Shown here in pieces: positions 32,161 through 43,220 of a DNA stretch of 64,000 bases; within the stretch, counting starts at the first letter, position 1, and every line of letters begins with the position of its first letter. The DNA comes from Orobanche coerulescens (taxonomy: Eukaryota; Streptophyta; Magnoliopsida; Lamiales; Orobanchaceae), in the NCBI GenBank assembly GCA_033398695.1, contig CM065815.1, forward strand, positions 100,468,501-100,532,500, read 5' to 3'. Both the position numbers and the translations under genes were made by a program. A model generated the notes under the pieces. The model saw only the letters and a list, made by a program, of their open reading frames with translations, was not told the origin of the DNA and did not search any database.

Positions 32161-34347
32161 TGTGATATCCGCAATTTGGATTTCCGGTAATTTTATTTTT
32201 TGGCGGAAGTCCATCTTAGCGACTCTATTGTTACCGTTTCGTCATTCCGAGAATGATTAATTCTACACTTTTTGTCATCCGAGTTCGTCTCGGTGTCGTT
32301 CTGTTGAGTTCCGTGTTCTTAAGCGACTTTTCCACGTATGAGTTCGACTTTGTAAAATCACCATTAATTTTTGGAAACTCCAAAAATTTTGAATCTTTTC
32401 AATATTATAGAGCATCAAGTTAGCTTTCCAATGGTTCAAACGGTAAGTCAATCGGAGTCCGGACGAGGGAGTTATGATCGAAATAGCTAAGACACACACA
32501 TGTTGCAGTTTTGGCCGACCCGCCTGTACCGGGGGCCGCGGCTCCTGCCGGCAGGGCCGCGGCACACTGCCGAGTCACTGTCGTGGCACACTCGGCCGGG
32601 CCGCGGCACACAGTGCAGGCTGCACTATAATTTCGTTTTTTGAGAAGAAAAGCTCATTTTTCATCCTACATCCGAGAGAGAGGGTTTGTGGGAGAAATTT
32701 TCTTCATCAATCACTTGAATACTCGATTCTTCATCATTTTTATTCGGTTGTGAAGCTCGGATCGTCGATCTAACGCGTGTTCATCGAATCAAAGTGTTTG
32801 GATCTTCAAAGGTAATATTCTCAAACCTCTTGGATTACGATTTGTGTTGAGATGTGATGTTTTGGACGTTATAATCATGTTGTATGAAGAGATATACATA
32901 TGATTATGAGTATGTATGAATATTCATCGGATTATTGAAAGGTTATTCAAGAACATTTTGAATATTGAGTTGGATTTGGGGGTTTTCGATTAATTGTTGT
33001 TGAAATCACGAATTTGGATATTCATATTGGATTATTGATCGTATTGAAGATGTTTTGTTGGTTTGAAACACTTCTTGGGGATTTGATATTGGTATTATTG
33101 AGGTTTGGTTGTAAACAATCGAAGTTTGGCCACAACGTGTTCGATATAATGCCCCAATGAACTTGGTTTAGTCGTATCGACGTTTTGAGTTAGTTATACT
33201 CGTGTTTGATTCGTGTGTTGAACCGGATTATTGGTATTTGTGTTATTCAAGGTTGTTCGAGCGACCGACATCTCATTTAGGACGTTATTCGTGGAAGGAC
33301 ATTCTTCATCGGCGTTGTGTAAGTTAATTCTTACTCGGTTAAAAGGACATTCATTCCTTTCGTTGTTGTTCATTCATAATTATAGTTTATTCATGATGTA
33401 TTAACCGTATTGAGACTTGTAATTGTCAATTAATCACTTCAGTCTCGAGGAACGACGGTTCCAATCATTTTATTGAGCTATCATTCATTTCACTATCATT
33501 TCATCTCGGTGAGTCATTATTGATTTCGATGTCACTTTTGTTATCTCGTGACATTCCGGGTCATACTGGCGTGCCGGTTGGTATGTGTAGGATTTTCATG
33601 TCGGGCACATATTAAGTCATGTGTTGGTTGTTGGCCTCACATTGGACTGCGCACACGAGAAGATCACTTCGTGAGACTTATTAGGTACAAGACCACACGT
33701 GTATTCGATCGATACTCGATGGTGGCTTGTGCACGGACACATTTCCATCTCGGGCGTAGTGTGGCGCCACCCTTTGAGCCGTACCGTTAGTTGATTCATA
33801 CAGCATGTTTGATTGCGTATGTTTTCAACAGGATTGGGTTATAATCTGACCGATTTACTTTTGATCGCATGTGTCCGACGTTTTGAGACTTTGATTGAAC
33901 TTGTGGTTTATACAACATATATGATTATGTTTATTCAACTCTTGAGGATTGTTGTTACAGAATCGACTTCCGGGGAGATTTTGTTTTCAGGTCATGGCAA
34001 GGCAAAAGCACGGGAATATAACGTTGACGGCGAGGAGTCCCAGTGATACTAGTAGGGGGCCCTAATCCTTTCAGTCATTCATGTTGTTGTCATTTATTTT
34101 TCACTGCAGATTTCCATTTGGATACTCCGTTTCGTTCAGTGTTGTGTATTTTATCTTCATATAAAATATACATGTTTCCGTTATTATCTTGAGTGTGTTA
34201 TAATGAAACTCCTCATCGGAGTAGTTGATGATATAATGTGGTTCGGTACTACATTTACCCTGTGTATTTCATTCATTTTCACTCGCCTGGTGGGACCCAG
34301 TCGGGGGTCCACGGCAGTGTAATATCCGCCTAGTTTGGGGTGTTACA
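32161..34347 (+). repeat. Tekay-2 5' LTR
   Basis: Contains a CCGCGG array (32536-32606) followed at 32626 by TATAAT. Downstream is a long U5-like region, including a block at about 33585-33740 (GTGTAGGATTTTCATG, CACACGAGA, CTTCGTGAGAC, ATTAGGTAC) that is also found in the LARD-3 LTRs. No genes are seen in it; the 80-codon frame at 33548 is not conserved as a protein. Confidence 0.92.
32530..32610 (+). promoter_or_regulatory. CCGCGG palindrome array, Tekay-2 5' LTR
   Basis: CCGCGG at 32536, 32557, 32581 (TCGTGG variant) and 32601; spacing 21, 24, 20. The array ends about 20 bp before the TATAAT box at 32626. Each copy is embedded in GGCCGCGGC. Confidence 0.75.
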
Positions 34348-34814
34348 GAGTTGGTATCGGAGAGTGGTTTTGAATACTACCTTCCGAGTCATGTCTCATT
34401 TGAAATCATCGTCATCGGACTAGTATCATTGGACTTTCGCGTCACGTGTGACCTGTGCAAATGCCGAGCCCATCAGACCGAAAGAACTGTAAGACTTCTA
34501 ACGCCATGGTATAATTTCTGGCAATAATCATTCATTCATAATTCATCAGTTAACAATCTTCAAACATCATTTTCATTTTGATCATATTGATCACGTTAAC
34601 TCAATAATCACTCAGTTCATTTCATTACTCAGCTGTTAATCTTGAAGATCATATCATTAATCTTGCTAACTTGTTCAAGATAATCATTTCAAGAATATCA
34701 TCAGATAATCATGTCACCTCAGTTAATCATTCATATAATCACTATGTTAGAGCGCATATGCTCATTTTCATCATTTCATGACGTAAATCATAATGCGGTA
34801 CTCATACGAGATCT
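34348..34814 (+). other. Tekay-2 leader with primer-binding site
   Basis: TGGTATCGGAGAG at 34352-34364 follows the LTR after a short spacer and resembles the initiator-Met tRNA primer site TGGTATCAGAGC with mismatches. The remaining 450 bp is an AT-rich untranslated leader with ATCATTCA-type repeats. I see no gene in it. Confidence 0.75.
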
Positions 34815-35756
34815 ATGATTATCATGCGACCTTCCTACCTCAGTATGGAGAGAGCTATCAGGGGATGCACGGGGAGAGGCCGCGGTGCAGGCCGAAACCC
34901 GGGGAATAATCGCCCACTGTCGGGAAACCGTACCCAGGACTCCGCTCGATCGGAAGATGTTCAGGTTGATCCACTCACTTTTATGCAGGTCATGATGACC
35001 CATATGCAATTGCTCAATCATCATTGCGCCACTCTGGCCGATTTAATCGAGAGAAGTCTCCTGTGTGAGCCTGCTGCTAAGGAAATTGCTGAGCAACAAC
35101 CTTCATCTGTCAGTAGGAAATCAACGAAGCGTAATCAGTCCGAAGGCGGTCAGTTTACCTTCAAGAAGCCTCGTGCGGGCCCTAACGTTTCTGAGCGACC
35201 TCCTACGGCGCATATTCGTACGGGATCTCAGTCCCGAGCGGCTAGTTCGGCCATCACCTGTTTCAACTGTGGAGCACCGGGTCGTTACAGCACTAAGTGT
35301 CTGAAACTGTCTATCACATGCCATAATTGTGGGATTTTTGGGCATAAGGCCCGTTTTTGCCGAAGGGACCCCAAGCCGACTCCGACAGCATCTCGGGCCC
35401 CGAAGCAATCAGTGATTCAGAATCAGACTACTCTGTCAGTGTCGTTTAAGATGACGGAAGCGAATAAAGGCGGAGCTCATATTTATCATACGAGAGCGTC
35501 CGATTCGGGGGCCGGCAAGTCCCGGGTTCACGCGATGAAGAGGACCGACGATCCGGAAGCCCGAATGACCTCAGGTATACTCGTAATTCTATCTCAACCT
35601 GTGTGTACCCTTTCTGATACTGGTACATCTCATTCATTCATTTCCGAATCATGTTTGAATAGACTTAACTTGGATAGTCTTATTAATTGTGGGCCTTATA
35701 TCATTCGTCTACCTGGCGGTAGAAGAATTTTTGAAAATCATGGGGTTAAGAACTGA
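34815..35756 (+). CDS. Tekay-2 gag remnant and protease, capsid missing
   Basis: 313 codons open. Residues 11-30 are a GRGRG-rich start like that of Tekay-4. Residues 50-85 align with the pre-capsid region. Then KEIAEQQPSS (89-98) leads straight into a basic linker. Zinc knuckle 1 is at 149-162 (CFNCGAPGRYSTKC, with Arg where the zinc-binding His should be). Knuckle 2 is at 169-182 (CHNCGIFGHKARFC, complete). The protease active site is SDTGTSHSF at 267-275. The roughly 160-residue capsid domain present in Tekay-4 gag (residues 108-265) is absent, yet the frame stays open. Such a Gag could not build a particle by itself. Confidence 0.85.
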   Translation: MIIMRPSYLSMERAIRGCTGRGRGAGRNPGNNRPLSGNRTQDSARSEDVQVDPLTFMQVMMTHMQLLNHHCATLADLIERSLLCEPAAKEIAEQQPSSVSRKSTKRNQSEGGQFTFKKPRAGPNVSERPPTAHIRTGSQSRAASSAITCFNCGAPGRYSTKCLKLSITCHNCGIFGHKARFCRRDPKPTPTASRAPKQSVIQNQTTLSVSFKMTEANKGGAHIYHTRASDSGAGKSRVHAMKRTDDPEARMTSGILVILSQPVCTLSDTGTSHSFISESCLNRLNLDSLINCGPYIIRLPGGRRIFENHGVKN

Positions 35757-36033
35757 CCGAATTAAGCTTAATGACCACGAGTGGTTGGTGGACCTAATCG
35801 TGGTGGATTTATCTAAGGACGATGTAATATTGGGTATTAGTGGGATGAATCGTCATGATACCATTCTCAATGTTCGTAAGCGTATGTTCACTATCATTTC
35901 CGTTATTGGAGTCGAGTGTGTATTTCAGGGAGGTGATCCCTGTTGTTCCGGAAGAATCATTAATATGATGAAAGCAGTAAAATTACTCAACCAGGGTTGT
36001 TCAATCATTCATTATATCATCGTCATCGATTGA
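35689..36033 (+). pseudogene. Tekay-2 protease tail
   Basis: A shifted frame continuing the protease after 35750 (DVILGISGMNRHDTILN region; relatives have a D-x-ILGxDWL motif). It runs into the 56-bp repeat at 35999, which displaces the normal protein. Confidence 0.7.
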
Positions 36034-36200
36034 CCGTTCTAAGGCAATCGAGATGTTCCATCATTCCTTATGTCATTGTCATCGATTGGCCGTTCTAAGG
36101 CAATCGAGGTGTTCAATCATTCAATGTATCATTGTCGTCGATTGGCCGTTCTTAGGCAATCGAGGTGTTCAACCATTCGTGGTATCATTGTTATCGTTTA
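35999..36200 (+). repeat. 56-bp tandem repeat inside Tekay-2 pol
   Basis: Four starts of GTTC(A/C) at 35999, 36055, 36111 and 36167, exactly 56 bp apart. Each unit has ATCGATTGGCCGTTCTAAGG or a near form. Because 56 is not divisible by three, every unit shifts the frame, so pol cannot be read through it. It lies between protease and RT. Confidence 0.92.
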
Positions 36201-36780
36201 ACGATGTACTACCAGACGAGCTACCTGTTTTACCTCCACCGAGGGATATGGAATTCACGATAGAGTTGGAGCCTGGTACGTCTCCATTATCGAAGGCACT
36301 GTATCGGATGTCCCCCACCGAAATGCTGGAACTAAAGAATCAATTGGAGGATTTGACCGAGAAGAGTTATATCCGACCAAGTACGTCTCCGTGGGGAGCA
36401 CCAGTGTTATTTGTCAAGAAGAAGGATGGGTCGTTTCGTTTGTGTATTGATTACCGGGAATTGAACCGGGTGACGATCAAGAATAAATATCCTCTACCCG
36501 TATTGTTGATCTTTTGGATCAACTTCAGGGAGATTCAGTATTTTCCAAGATCGACTTAAGATCGGGATATCATCAGTTGCGAATTCGAGAGTCGGATATC
36601 GCAAGGACGGCGTTCCGAACCCGCTATGGTCATTATGAGTTTGTGGTAATACCGTTTGGGTTATCTAATGCATTTGCGGTATTCATGGAATCAATGAATC
36701 GGGATTTCATAGACTTTTTGGATCAGTTTGTGGTTGTCTTCATTGATGACATTTTAATTTATTCTCGTGACCGGAATTAG
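36200..36780 (+). pseudogene. Tekay-2 reverse transcriptase fingers and palm
   Basis: Two overlapping frames. The first has [40 protein letters not shown] and [19 protein letters not shown]. The second (from 36514) has [17 protein letters not shown] with the catalytic Asp, [14 protein letters not shown], and [16 protein letters not shown], ending in TAG. Active-site residues are conserved; one shift near 36510 and a stop after the FIDD site break it. Confidence 0.88.
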
Positions 36781-36810
36781 CACGAGCTTCACCTTCATCA
36801 GGTTCTCGAC

Positions 36811-37200
36811 GTGTTGAGACGAGAGCAACTTTATAGAAACTTTTCCATATGTGAGTTCTGGATGTCCGAAGCGACGTTTCTCGGGCATGTAATTTCATCA
36901 GACGGAGTTCGTGTCGACCCTCAGAAGACGGAGGCTATCCGAGATTGGCAACCTCCGAAGAATGTTAAGGAAATCCGAAGTTTCCTCGGATTAGCTGGTT
37001 ATTATCGGCGGTTTGTGGAAGGATTTTCTAAAATCGCTCAACCCATGACGAACCTTTTACGGAAGGATAAGAAATACACGTGGTCCGACGCGTGTCAACA
37101 GAGTTTTGAGGAACTCAAGAGCTGGTTAATTTCAGCACCTGTCCTTTCTTTACCACAAGGGACGGAAGGATTTGTGGTTTATAGTGATGCGTCCGGATAG
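36811..37200 (+). pseudogene. Tekay-2 RT thumb to RNase H start
   Basis: 129 codons: [58 protein letters not shown] and the first RNase H strand FVVYSDASG, then TAG. The Asp of YSDAS is the first RNase H catalytic residue. Confidence 0.88.
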
Positions 37201-37218
37201 GGTCTCGGATGTATACTC

Positions 37219-37773
37219 ATGCAGAATGGGAAAGTTATTGCTTATGCTTCACGGCAATTGAGACCTTACGAGGTTAATTATCCGACCCACGACCTGGAGC
37301 TAGCAGCCGTGGTGTTCGCATTGAAGATTTGGCGTCATTATCTTTATGGCGTTACCTGTCACATATTCACTGATCATAAGAGTTTAAAGTATATATTTAC
37401 TCAGAAGGAGTTAAATATGCGGCAGAGACGGTGGTTGGAACTGATCAAAGATTATGATATCGAGATACTTTACCACCCGGGCAAGGCAAACGTTGTCGCC
37501 GATGCCTTGAGTCATAAGTCCATTCAGGAGCAGATGCTTGCTCGATTAACAGTTCAGAAGGAACTTCAACAGGAATTTCTGAGACCCGAGATCAAGGTCT
37601 GGTTACAGCGAGTACAAGTGCAACTTTGTACGTTGGAGATTTCATCGCCACTTGAGGAGGCGACCAGGGAGAATCAGGGTTCGGACCCATTTTTTGTTAC
37701 GCATTTGAGAGGATGTGACTCAGGGGAAAGCCCCCGGGTTTGTGGTCCACGAGGATGGACTTTTGCGTTTTAA
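37219..37773 (+). pseudogene. Tekay-2 RNase H and connection to integrase
   Basis: 184 codons. [32 protein letters not shown] contains the RNase H catalytic Glu, [28 protein letters not shown] the third acidic residue, and [15 protein letters not shown] the last Asp. After about 37690 the reading frame is lost before the integrase zinc domain. Confidence 0.87.
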
Positions 37774-38332
37774 GAATCGGTTGTGCGTACCGGCGAATGA
37801 CGAGTTGAAAAACTCGAATTTTGAGAGAAGCTCATGCTACCCCTTACTCCATTCATTCGGGGTCTAGCAAGATGAAGACTTGAAACAAAATTACTGGTGG
37901 AATAATATGAAGTGAGAAGTCGCGGAATTTGTTTCGAGATATTTGACCTGTCAGCAAGTCAAGATAGAACATCAGCGACCGGCAGGTATGCTGAAACCGC
38001 TCCCTATACCAGAGTGGAAGTGGGAAGATATTTCCATGGACTTCATCACGAGTTTGCCGATGAGTCGTCGTGGCATGAACTCAATCTGGGTAATTGTGGA
38101 CCGTTTGTTTAAGTCAGCTCATTTCTGTGAGATTAAGGTTACGTGGAGTCCCGAGAGACTGGCCCAGTTGTTCATCAAAGAGTTAGTGAGATTTCATGGT
38201 ACTCCTAAGAGTATCGTTTCCGATCGTGACGGACGATTCATGTCTCATTTTTGGAAATCAGTTCATCGTGCCATGAGAACTCATCTTAATTTCAGCACAT
38301 ATTTTCATCCTCAATCCGACGGACAATCATAG
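37774..38332 (+). pseudogene. Tekay-2 integrase, N-terminal and core part
   Basis: Degenerate zinc-domain sequence to about 37940, then an open piece from 37943 with TCQQVKIEHQRPAGMLKPLPIPEWKWEDISMDFITSLP (first catalytic Asp), WVIVDRLFKSAHF, and FHGTPKSIVSDRDGRFMSHFW (second Asp), ending HPQSDGQS then TAG. The stop lies just before the catalytic Glu of the DD35E triad. Confidence 0.85.
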
Positions 38333-38347
38333 AGGACTATTCATACA

Positions 38348-39060
38348 TTGGAGGACATGTTGAGGGCATGCGTCCTCGATTGGAAAGACGATTGGGAAGC
38401 CCAACTACCATTGATCGAGTTCACGTATATTAATAGTTGGTATGCTTCGATTAAGATGGCACCTTACGAGGCCTTGTACGGTCGTCGTTGTCGATCTCCT
38501 TTGTGTTTGGATGACTTATCAGAATCAATCGGCACCGAGCCCGATATGCTTATAGCCGCCCGTGAGATGGTAGTTTTGATCAGGAGTCGTTTGTTGACTG
38601 CTAAGTGTCGAAAGAAATCTTATGCAGACAATCGTCGCCGACCATTAGAGTTCGAGACAGGTGACCACGTGTTGGTCAAGGTATCCCCGAGTCGAGGTAT
38701 CTTCCGTTTTGGGAAGCGGGGAAAGTTGAGTCCAAGATTTATTGGACCGTTTGAGATTTTGGAACGAGTAGGCGAGCTAGCTTGTTGATTGGCCTTACCT
38801 CCGGCGTTGAGCCGAATTCATAATGTGTTTCACGTTTCTCAGCTACGGAAGTATGTTGCCGACCCGAGTCACATACTTCAGTTCGACGAAATCGAGATCG
38901 CAGATGATCATACGTATGAGGAGCATCCCGTACGAATCTTAGTACGACGAATCAAACAGTTGAGGAACAAGACGGTCCCTTGGTTAAATTCAGTATTCGA
39001 GTCACGAAGTCGAAGAGGCTACTTGGGAAATCGAGGATAGTATGCGGAAGAGTTATTCCG
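38348..39060 (+). pseudogene. Tekay-2 integrase C-terminus and chromodomain remnant
   Basis: Piece one (38348-38788) has the integrase tail: MAPYEALYGRRCRSPLC, KKSYADNRRRPLEFETGDHVLVKVSPSRG, RFGKRGKLSPRFIGPFEIL. Piece two (38789-39040) has LPPALSRIHNVFHVSQLRKYV, then HPVRILVRRIKQLRNKTVP, the entry to a chromodomain; a shift then destroys the sequence that in Tekay-4 reads VQWSRHGVEEATW. The chromodomain targets insertion to modified chromatin in this lineage. Confidence 0.83.
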
Positions 39061-39112
39061 ATTTGTTTCACCCTTAGTTTCGAGGACGAAACTATTTTTA
39101 AGCGGGGGAGTA

Positions 39113-41346
39113 TGTGATATCCGCAATTTGGATTTCCGGTAATTTTATTTTTTGGCGGAAGTCCATCTTAGCGACTCTATTATTACCGTTTCGTGAGTCC
39201 GGGAATGATTAATTCTACACTTTTTGTCATCCGAGTTCGTCTCAGTGTCGTTCTGTTGAGTTCCGTGTTCTTAAGCTACATTTCCACGTATGAGTTCGAC
39301 TTTGTAAAATCACGATTAATTTTTGGAAACTCCAAAAATTCTGAATCTTTTCAATATTATAGAGCATCAAGTTAGCTTTCCAATGGTTCAAACGGTGAGT
39401 CAATCGGAGTCCGGACGAGGGAATTATGGTCGAAATAGCTAAGACACACACATGTTGCAGTTTTGGCCGACCCGCCTGTACCGGGGGCCGCGGCACACTG
39501 CCGAGTCACTGCCGCGGCACACTCGGCCGGGCCACGGTACACTGCCGAGCGCTGGGGGCAGATTTTGGCCCTGTGCCGCGGCACACTCGGCCGGGCCGCG
39601 GCACACAGTGCAGGCTGCACTATAATTTCGTTTTTTTAGAAGAAAAGCTCATTTTTCATCCTACATCCGAGAGAGAGGGTTTGTGGGAGAAATTTTCTTC
39701 ATCAATCACTTGAATACTCGATTCCTCTATCATTTTCATTCGGTTGTGAAGCTCGGATCGTCGATCTAACGCGTGTTCATCGAATCAAAGTGTTTGGATC
39801 TTCAAAGGTAATATTCTCAAACCTCTTGGATTTCGATTTGTGTTGAGATATAATATTTTGTACGTTATAATCATGTTGTATGAAGAGATATACATATGAT
39901 TATGAGTATGCATGAATATTCATCGGATTATTGAAAGGTTATTCAAGAACACTTTGAATATTGAGTTGGATTTGGGGGTTTTCGATTAATTATTGTTGAA
40001 ATCACGAATTTGGATATTCATATTGGATTATTGATCGTATTGAAGATGTTTTGTTGGTTTGAAACACTTCTTGGGGATTTTATATTGGTATTATTGAGGT
40101 TTGGTTGTAAACAATCGAAGTTTGGCCACAACGTGTTCGATATAATGCCCCAATGAACTTGGTTTAGTCGTATCGACGTTTTGAGTTAGTTATACTCGTG
40201 TTTGATTCGTGTGTTGAACCGGATTATTGGTATTTATGCTATTCAAGGTTGTTCGAGCGACCGACATCTCATTTAGGATGTTATTCGTGGAAGGACATTC
40301 TTCATCGGCGTTGTGTAAGTTAATTCTTACTCGGTTAAAAGGACATTCATTCCTTTCGTTGTTGTTCATTCATAATTATAGTTTATTCATGATGTATTAA
40401 CCATATTGAGACTTGTAATTGTCAATTAATCACTTCAGTCTCGAGGAACGACAGTTCCAGTCATTTCATTGAGCTATCATTCATTTCACTATTATTTCAT
40501 CTCGGTGAGTCATTATTGATTTCGATGTCACTTTTGTTAGCTCGTGACATTCCGGGTCATACTGGCGTGCCGGTTGGTATGTGTATGATTTTCATGTCGG
40601 GCACATATTAAGTCGTGTGTTGGTTGTTGGCCTCACATTGGACTGTGCACACGAGAAGATCACTTCGTGAGACTGATTAGGTACAAGACCACACGTGTAT
40701 TCGATCGATACTCGATGGTGGCTTGTGCACGGACACATTTCCATCTCGGGCGTAGTGTGGCGCCACCCTTTGAGCCGTACCGTTAGTTGATTCATACAGC
40801 ATGTTTGATTGCGTATGTTTTCAACAGGATTGGGTTATAATCTGACCGATTCACTTTTGATCGCATGTGTTCGATGTTTTGAGACTTTGATTGAACTTGT
40901 GGTTTATACAGCATATATGATTATGTTTATTCAACTCTTGAGGATTGTTGTTCTGTGTAACTGACCCCGTTGGGGAATTTTGTTTTCCGGTCATGGCAAG
41001 GCAAAAGCACGGGAATATAACGTTGACGGCGAGGAGTCCCAGTGATACTAGTAGGGGGCCCCAATCCTTTCAGTCATTCATGTTGTTGTCATTTATTTTC
41101 CGCTGCAGATTTCCATTTGGATACTCCGTTTCGTTCAGTGTTGTGTATTTTATCTTCATATAAAATATACATGTTTCCGTTATTATCTGGGGTGTGTTAT
41201 AATGAAACTCCTCATCGGAGTAGTTGATGATATAATGTGGTTCGGTACTACATTTACCCTGTGTATTTCATTCATTTTCACTCGCCTGGTGGGTCCCAGT
41301 CGGGGGTCCACGGCACTGTAATATCCGCCTACTTTGGGGTGTTACA
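39113..41346 (+). repeat. Tekay-2 3' LTR
   Basis: Begins TGTGATATCC at 39113 after the polypurine tract AGCGGGGGAGTA; ends GGTGTTACA at 41346. It differs from the 5' LTR by scattered substitutions and by the number of units in the CCGCGG array (39485-39600). TATAAT at 39621. The frame at 40945-41163 is part of the LTR and not a gene. Confidence 0.92.
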
Positions 41347-41351
41347 CCAGG

Positions 41352-42033
41352 AAACCCGGCTGTGTTCCAGGACACGGTCGAGTCCTGCTCGACCAAGATT
41401 CGCCCGCACATGCAGCCACGGTCGTGTCAATCGACACGGCCCGTGTGAAGTCACCAGCCACCTTTTTTTATACACCTTGTGTGTGTTGTTTGTCTTCTTT
41501 TCCTTTCTTTACCCTATCTCAAGATTGTGTTCCCCTAATGTGTGATTTGTTTTGATTTTATGTTCCCCTTTATTTTTTTTATCTTGATTTGTTTTACTTT
41601 TCAAAGATCATGTAATCCTTTTCTTGTTTTCTTTAGTTGATGTAGGAGACTACCATGCTATAAGTAGTCTTGGTGATTCTTGTATTACATACTGAATGTT
41701 GAAGAAGATAATACACTTTGTATTACACCCTTGTTGAATGAGTTTCATCAAAACCTTGATTATTATTCGACGCATTTTCGAGTATTAATCTGATCGATTC
41801 TCAATAGGTCTTGAGAAGAAATCACCTTATCGAATTATACGTCTAATTCGATAAATCTTTGTTCTTGTTCGGTCGAACCTTCTTGGTCGATTTTGTTACC
41901 ATATCCGATATTATTTCCATAATTTTACATTCGAAATACCCTATCTAAAAAAATATACTTCCGCTACGATATACTTCCATACTTATACATTTTCCAACCG
42001 ATACATATTCACATTCCGAGTGAATTCGTATCA
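41352..42033 (+). repeat. Gypsy-A 5' LTR, right part
   Basis: Resumes in the palindrome region (GTGTTCCAGGACACGG at about 41361) and continues through a TATACACC box near 41469 to GAATTCGTATCA at 42033. The primer site TGGTATCGGATCCC follows at 42038. Confidence 0.92.
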
Positions 42034-43220
42034 TTAGTGGTATCGGATCCCAAGGTTATTTCCTTGGCAATTTTATTGGCGATTTCTTAAAACTTTCTCA
42101 TGACTCTCTTGTTATGGATTTCTCTGATCCCGATTTCTTGATGAAACTCTGTGACCCACTAAGCGATATATCGGAGCAGCGTATGCAAGCAAGGCGCAGA
42201 GACGACGCACATTCACCGCACCATGCGGACGAGTTTAAAGTAAACGAACTTCCATAGTTCGTTGGAGGTACCGATCCCAAAGCTCACTTGGAGTGGGAAC
42301 GGAAGATTGAGCGCATGTTTGAAATAAAAGACCTTAACGGTCCGAGACGAGTTGCTAGTCGAGGATGAAAGAGAAAGGATCGGTGATGTGTTTAACTTGG
42401 ACGCCGAAGAAGAAGAGGAGTGCGAGGCTTACAATGCTCCAGATTATGATACGAGTCTAGTCCTTTGCACTTTACAAGTTAAAACTGCTTCGAGGGATAC
42501 AGAATAATGAGACCAAATATTCCACACCAAGTGTCAAATCGAAGACAAATGGTGTAGTTTGATAATCGATGGGGGAAGTTATACTAATGTAGCTGCAAGT
42601 GAGATGATGACGAAGCTCGGACTCGTCACTACTACTCATCCAAAACCATACGCGTTACATTGTCTCGATGACGGGAGCAAAGTGAAAGTTTCGAAACAAG
42701 TACGGGTCGACTTAACTATGGGTTCATACGGTGACAACGTATCATGTGATGTACTCCCGATGGATGCTTGCCATATACTTTTGGGATGACCATGGCTATT
42801 TGATAGAGATGTTTTACATCGAGGGAGAAGTAGCGAATATGAATTACGGGACAAGGGCAAAAAAAATGTGCTTAAACCGATGTCACCTCAAATTATTCGT
42901 TCTATGAGCTCTAATCGAGTTTAAAAACCAAAACTTACCATGTTTGCTAGCGAGCGGAAGATGGAACACGCCATTGATGATGAGTCATGTCGCAATATCG
43001 GTATTACCTTGCAGGATAATTATTATTATTATTTTATTAATAATGATAGTTATTTTGTTGGTGATTCTCTGAGACCCCCTACTACCTACCGCCTCTATAT
43101 TTTGGGCCGTGTACGCACCGCGGATATTTTCGAGATCAAGTACTTAGAGGCTTTAGTTAATTATCTTGATGACGACTGCATTTCGGAATTGAGGACAATT
43201 CCGTTTAAGGAGGGGGGAAA
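42034..43220 (+). pseudogene. Gypsy-A internal remnant: gag start, protease, pol end
   Basis: 42110-42340 matches the gag start (DEFKVNELP, LEWERKIERMFEIKDL). Capsid and knuckle are then missing and the sequence jumps to the protease region (CEAYNAPDYDTSLVL, SLIIDGGSYTNVAASEM at about 42555-42600, LTMGSYGDN, HILLG). FASERKMEHAIDD at about 42940 is the last protease-linker motif. From 42985 to 43150 an unrecognised AT-rich filler follows, then the terminal pol motif YLDDDCISELRTIPFKEGGND at 43158-43220, directly before a purine tract and the 3' LTR. Several stops are present. Confidence 0.83.

Larger units (their letters stand above)
32161..41346 (+). mobile_element. Tekay-2, chromodomain-type Gypsy element lacking gag capsid
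   Basis: 9.19 kb. LTRs 32161-34347 (2187 bp) and 39113-41346 (2234 bp), both TGTGATATCC...GGTGTTACA. Primer site TGGTATCGGAGAG at 34352. Polypurine tract before 39113. Flanks CTAAG (32156-32160) and CCAGG (41347-41351) fit a 5-bp TSD altered by two transitions. Pol order is protease, RT, RNase H, integrase and a damaged chromodomain, which places it with plant chromoviruses, most like the Tekay/Del group (inferred from motifs, not tested). Numerous stops and shifts break pol. Confidence 0.92.

Noticed and set aside
33548..33790. 80-codon frame repeated in LTRs of Tekay-2 and, in altered form, LARD-3
   Set aside because: The nucleotide block is conserved but the frame is not consistently kept between families, so I treat it as a noncoding LTR block.
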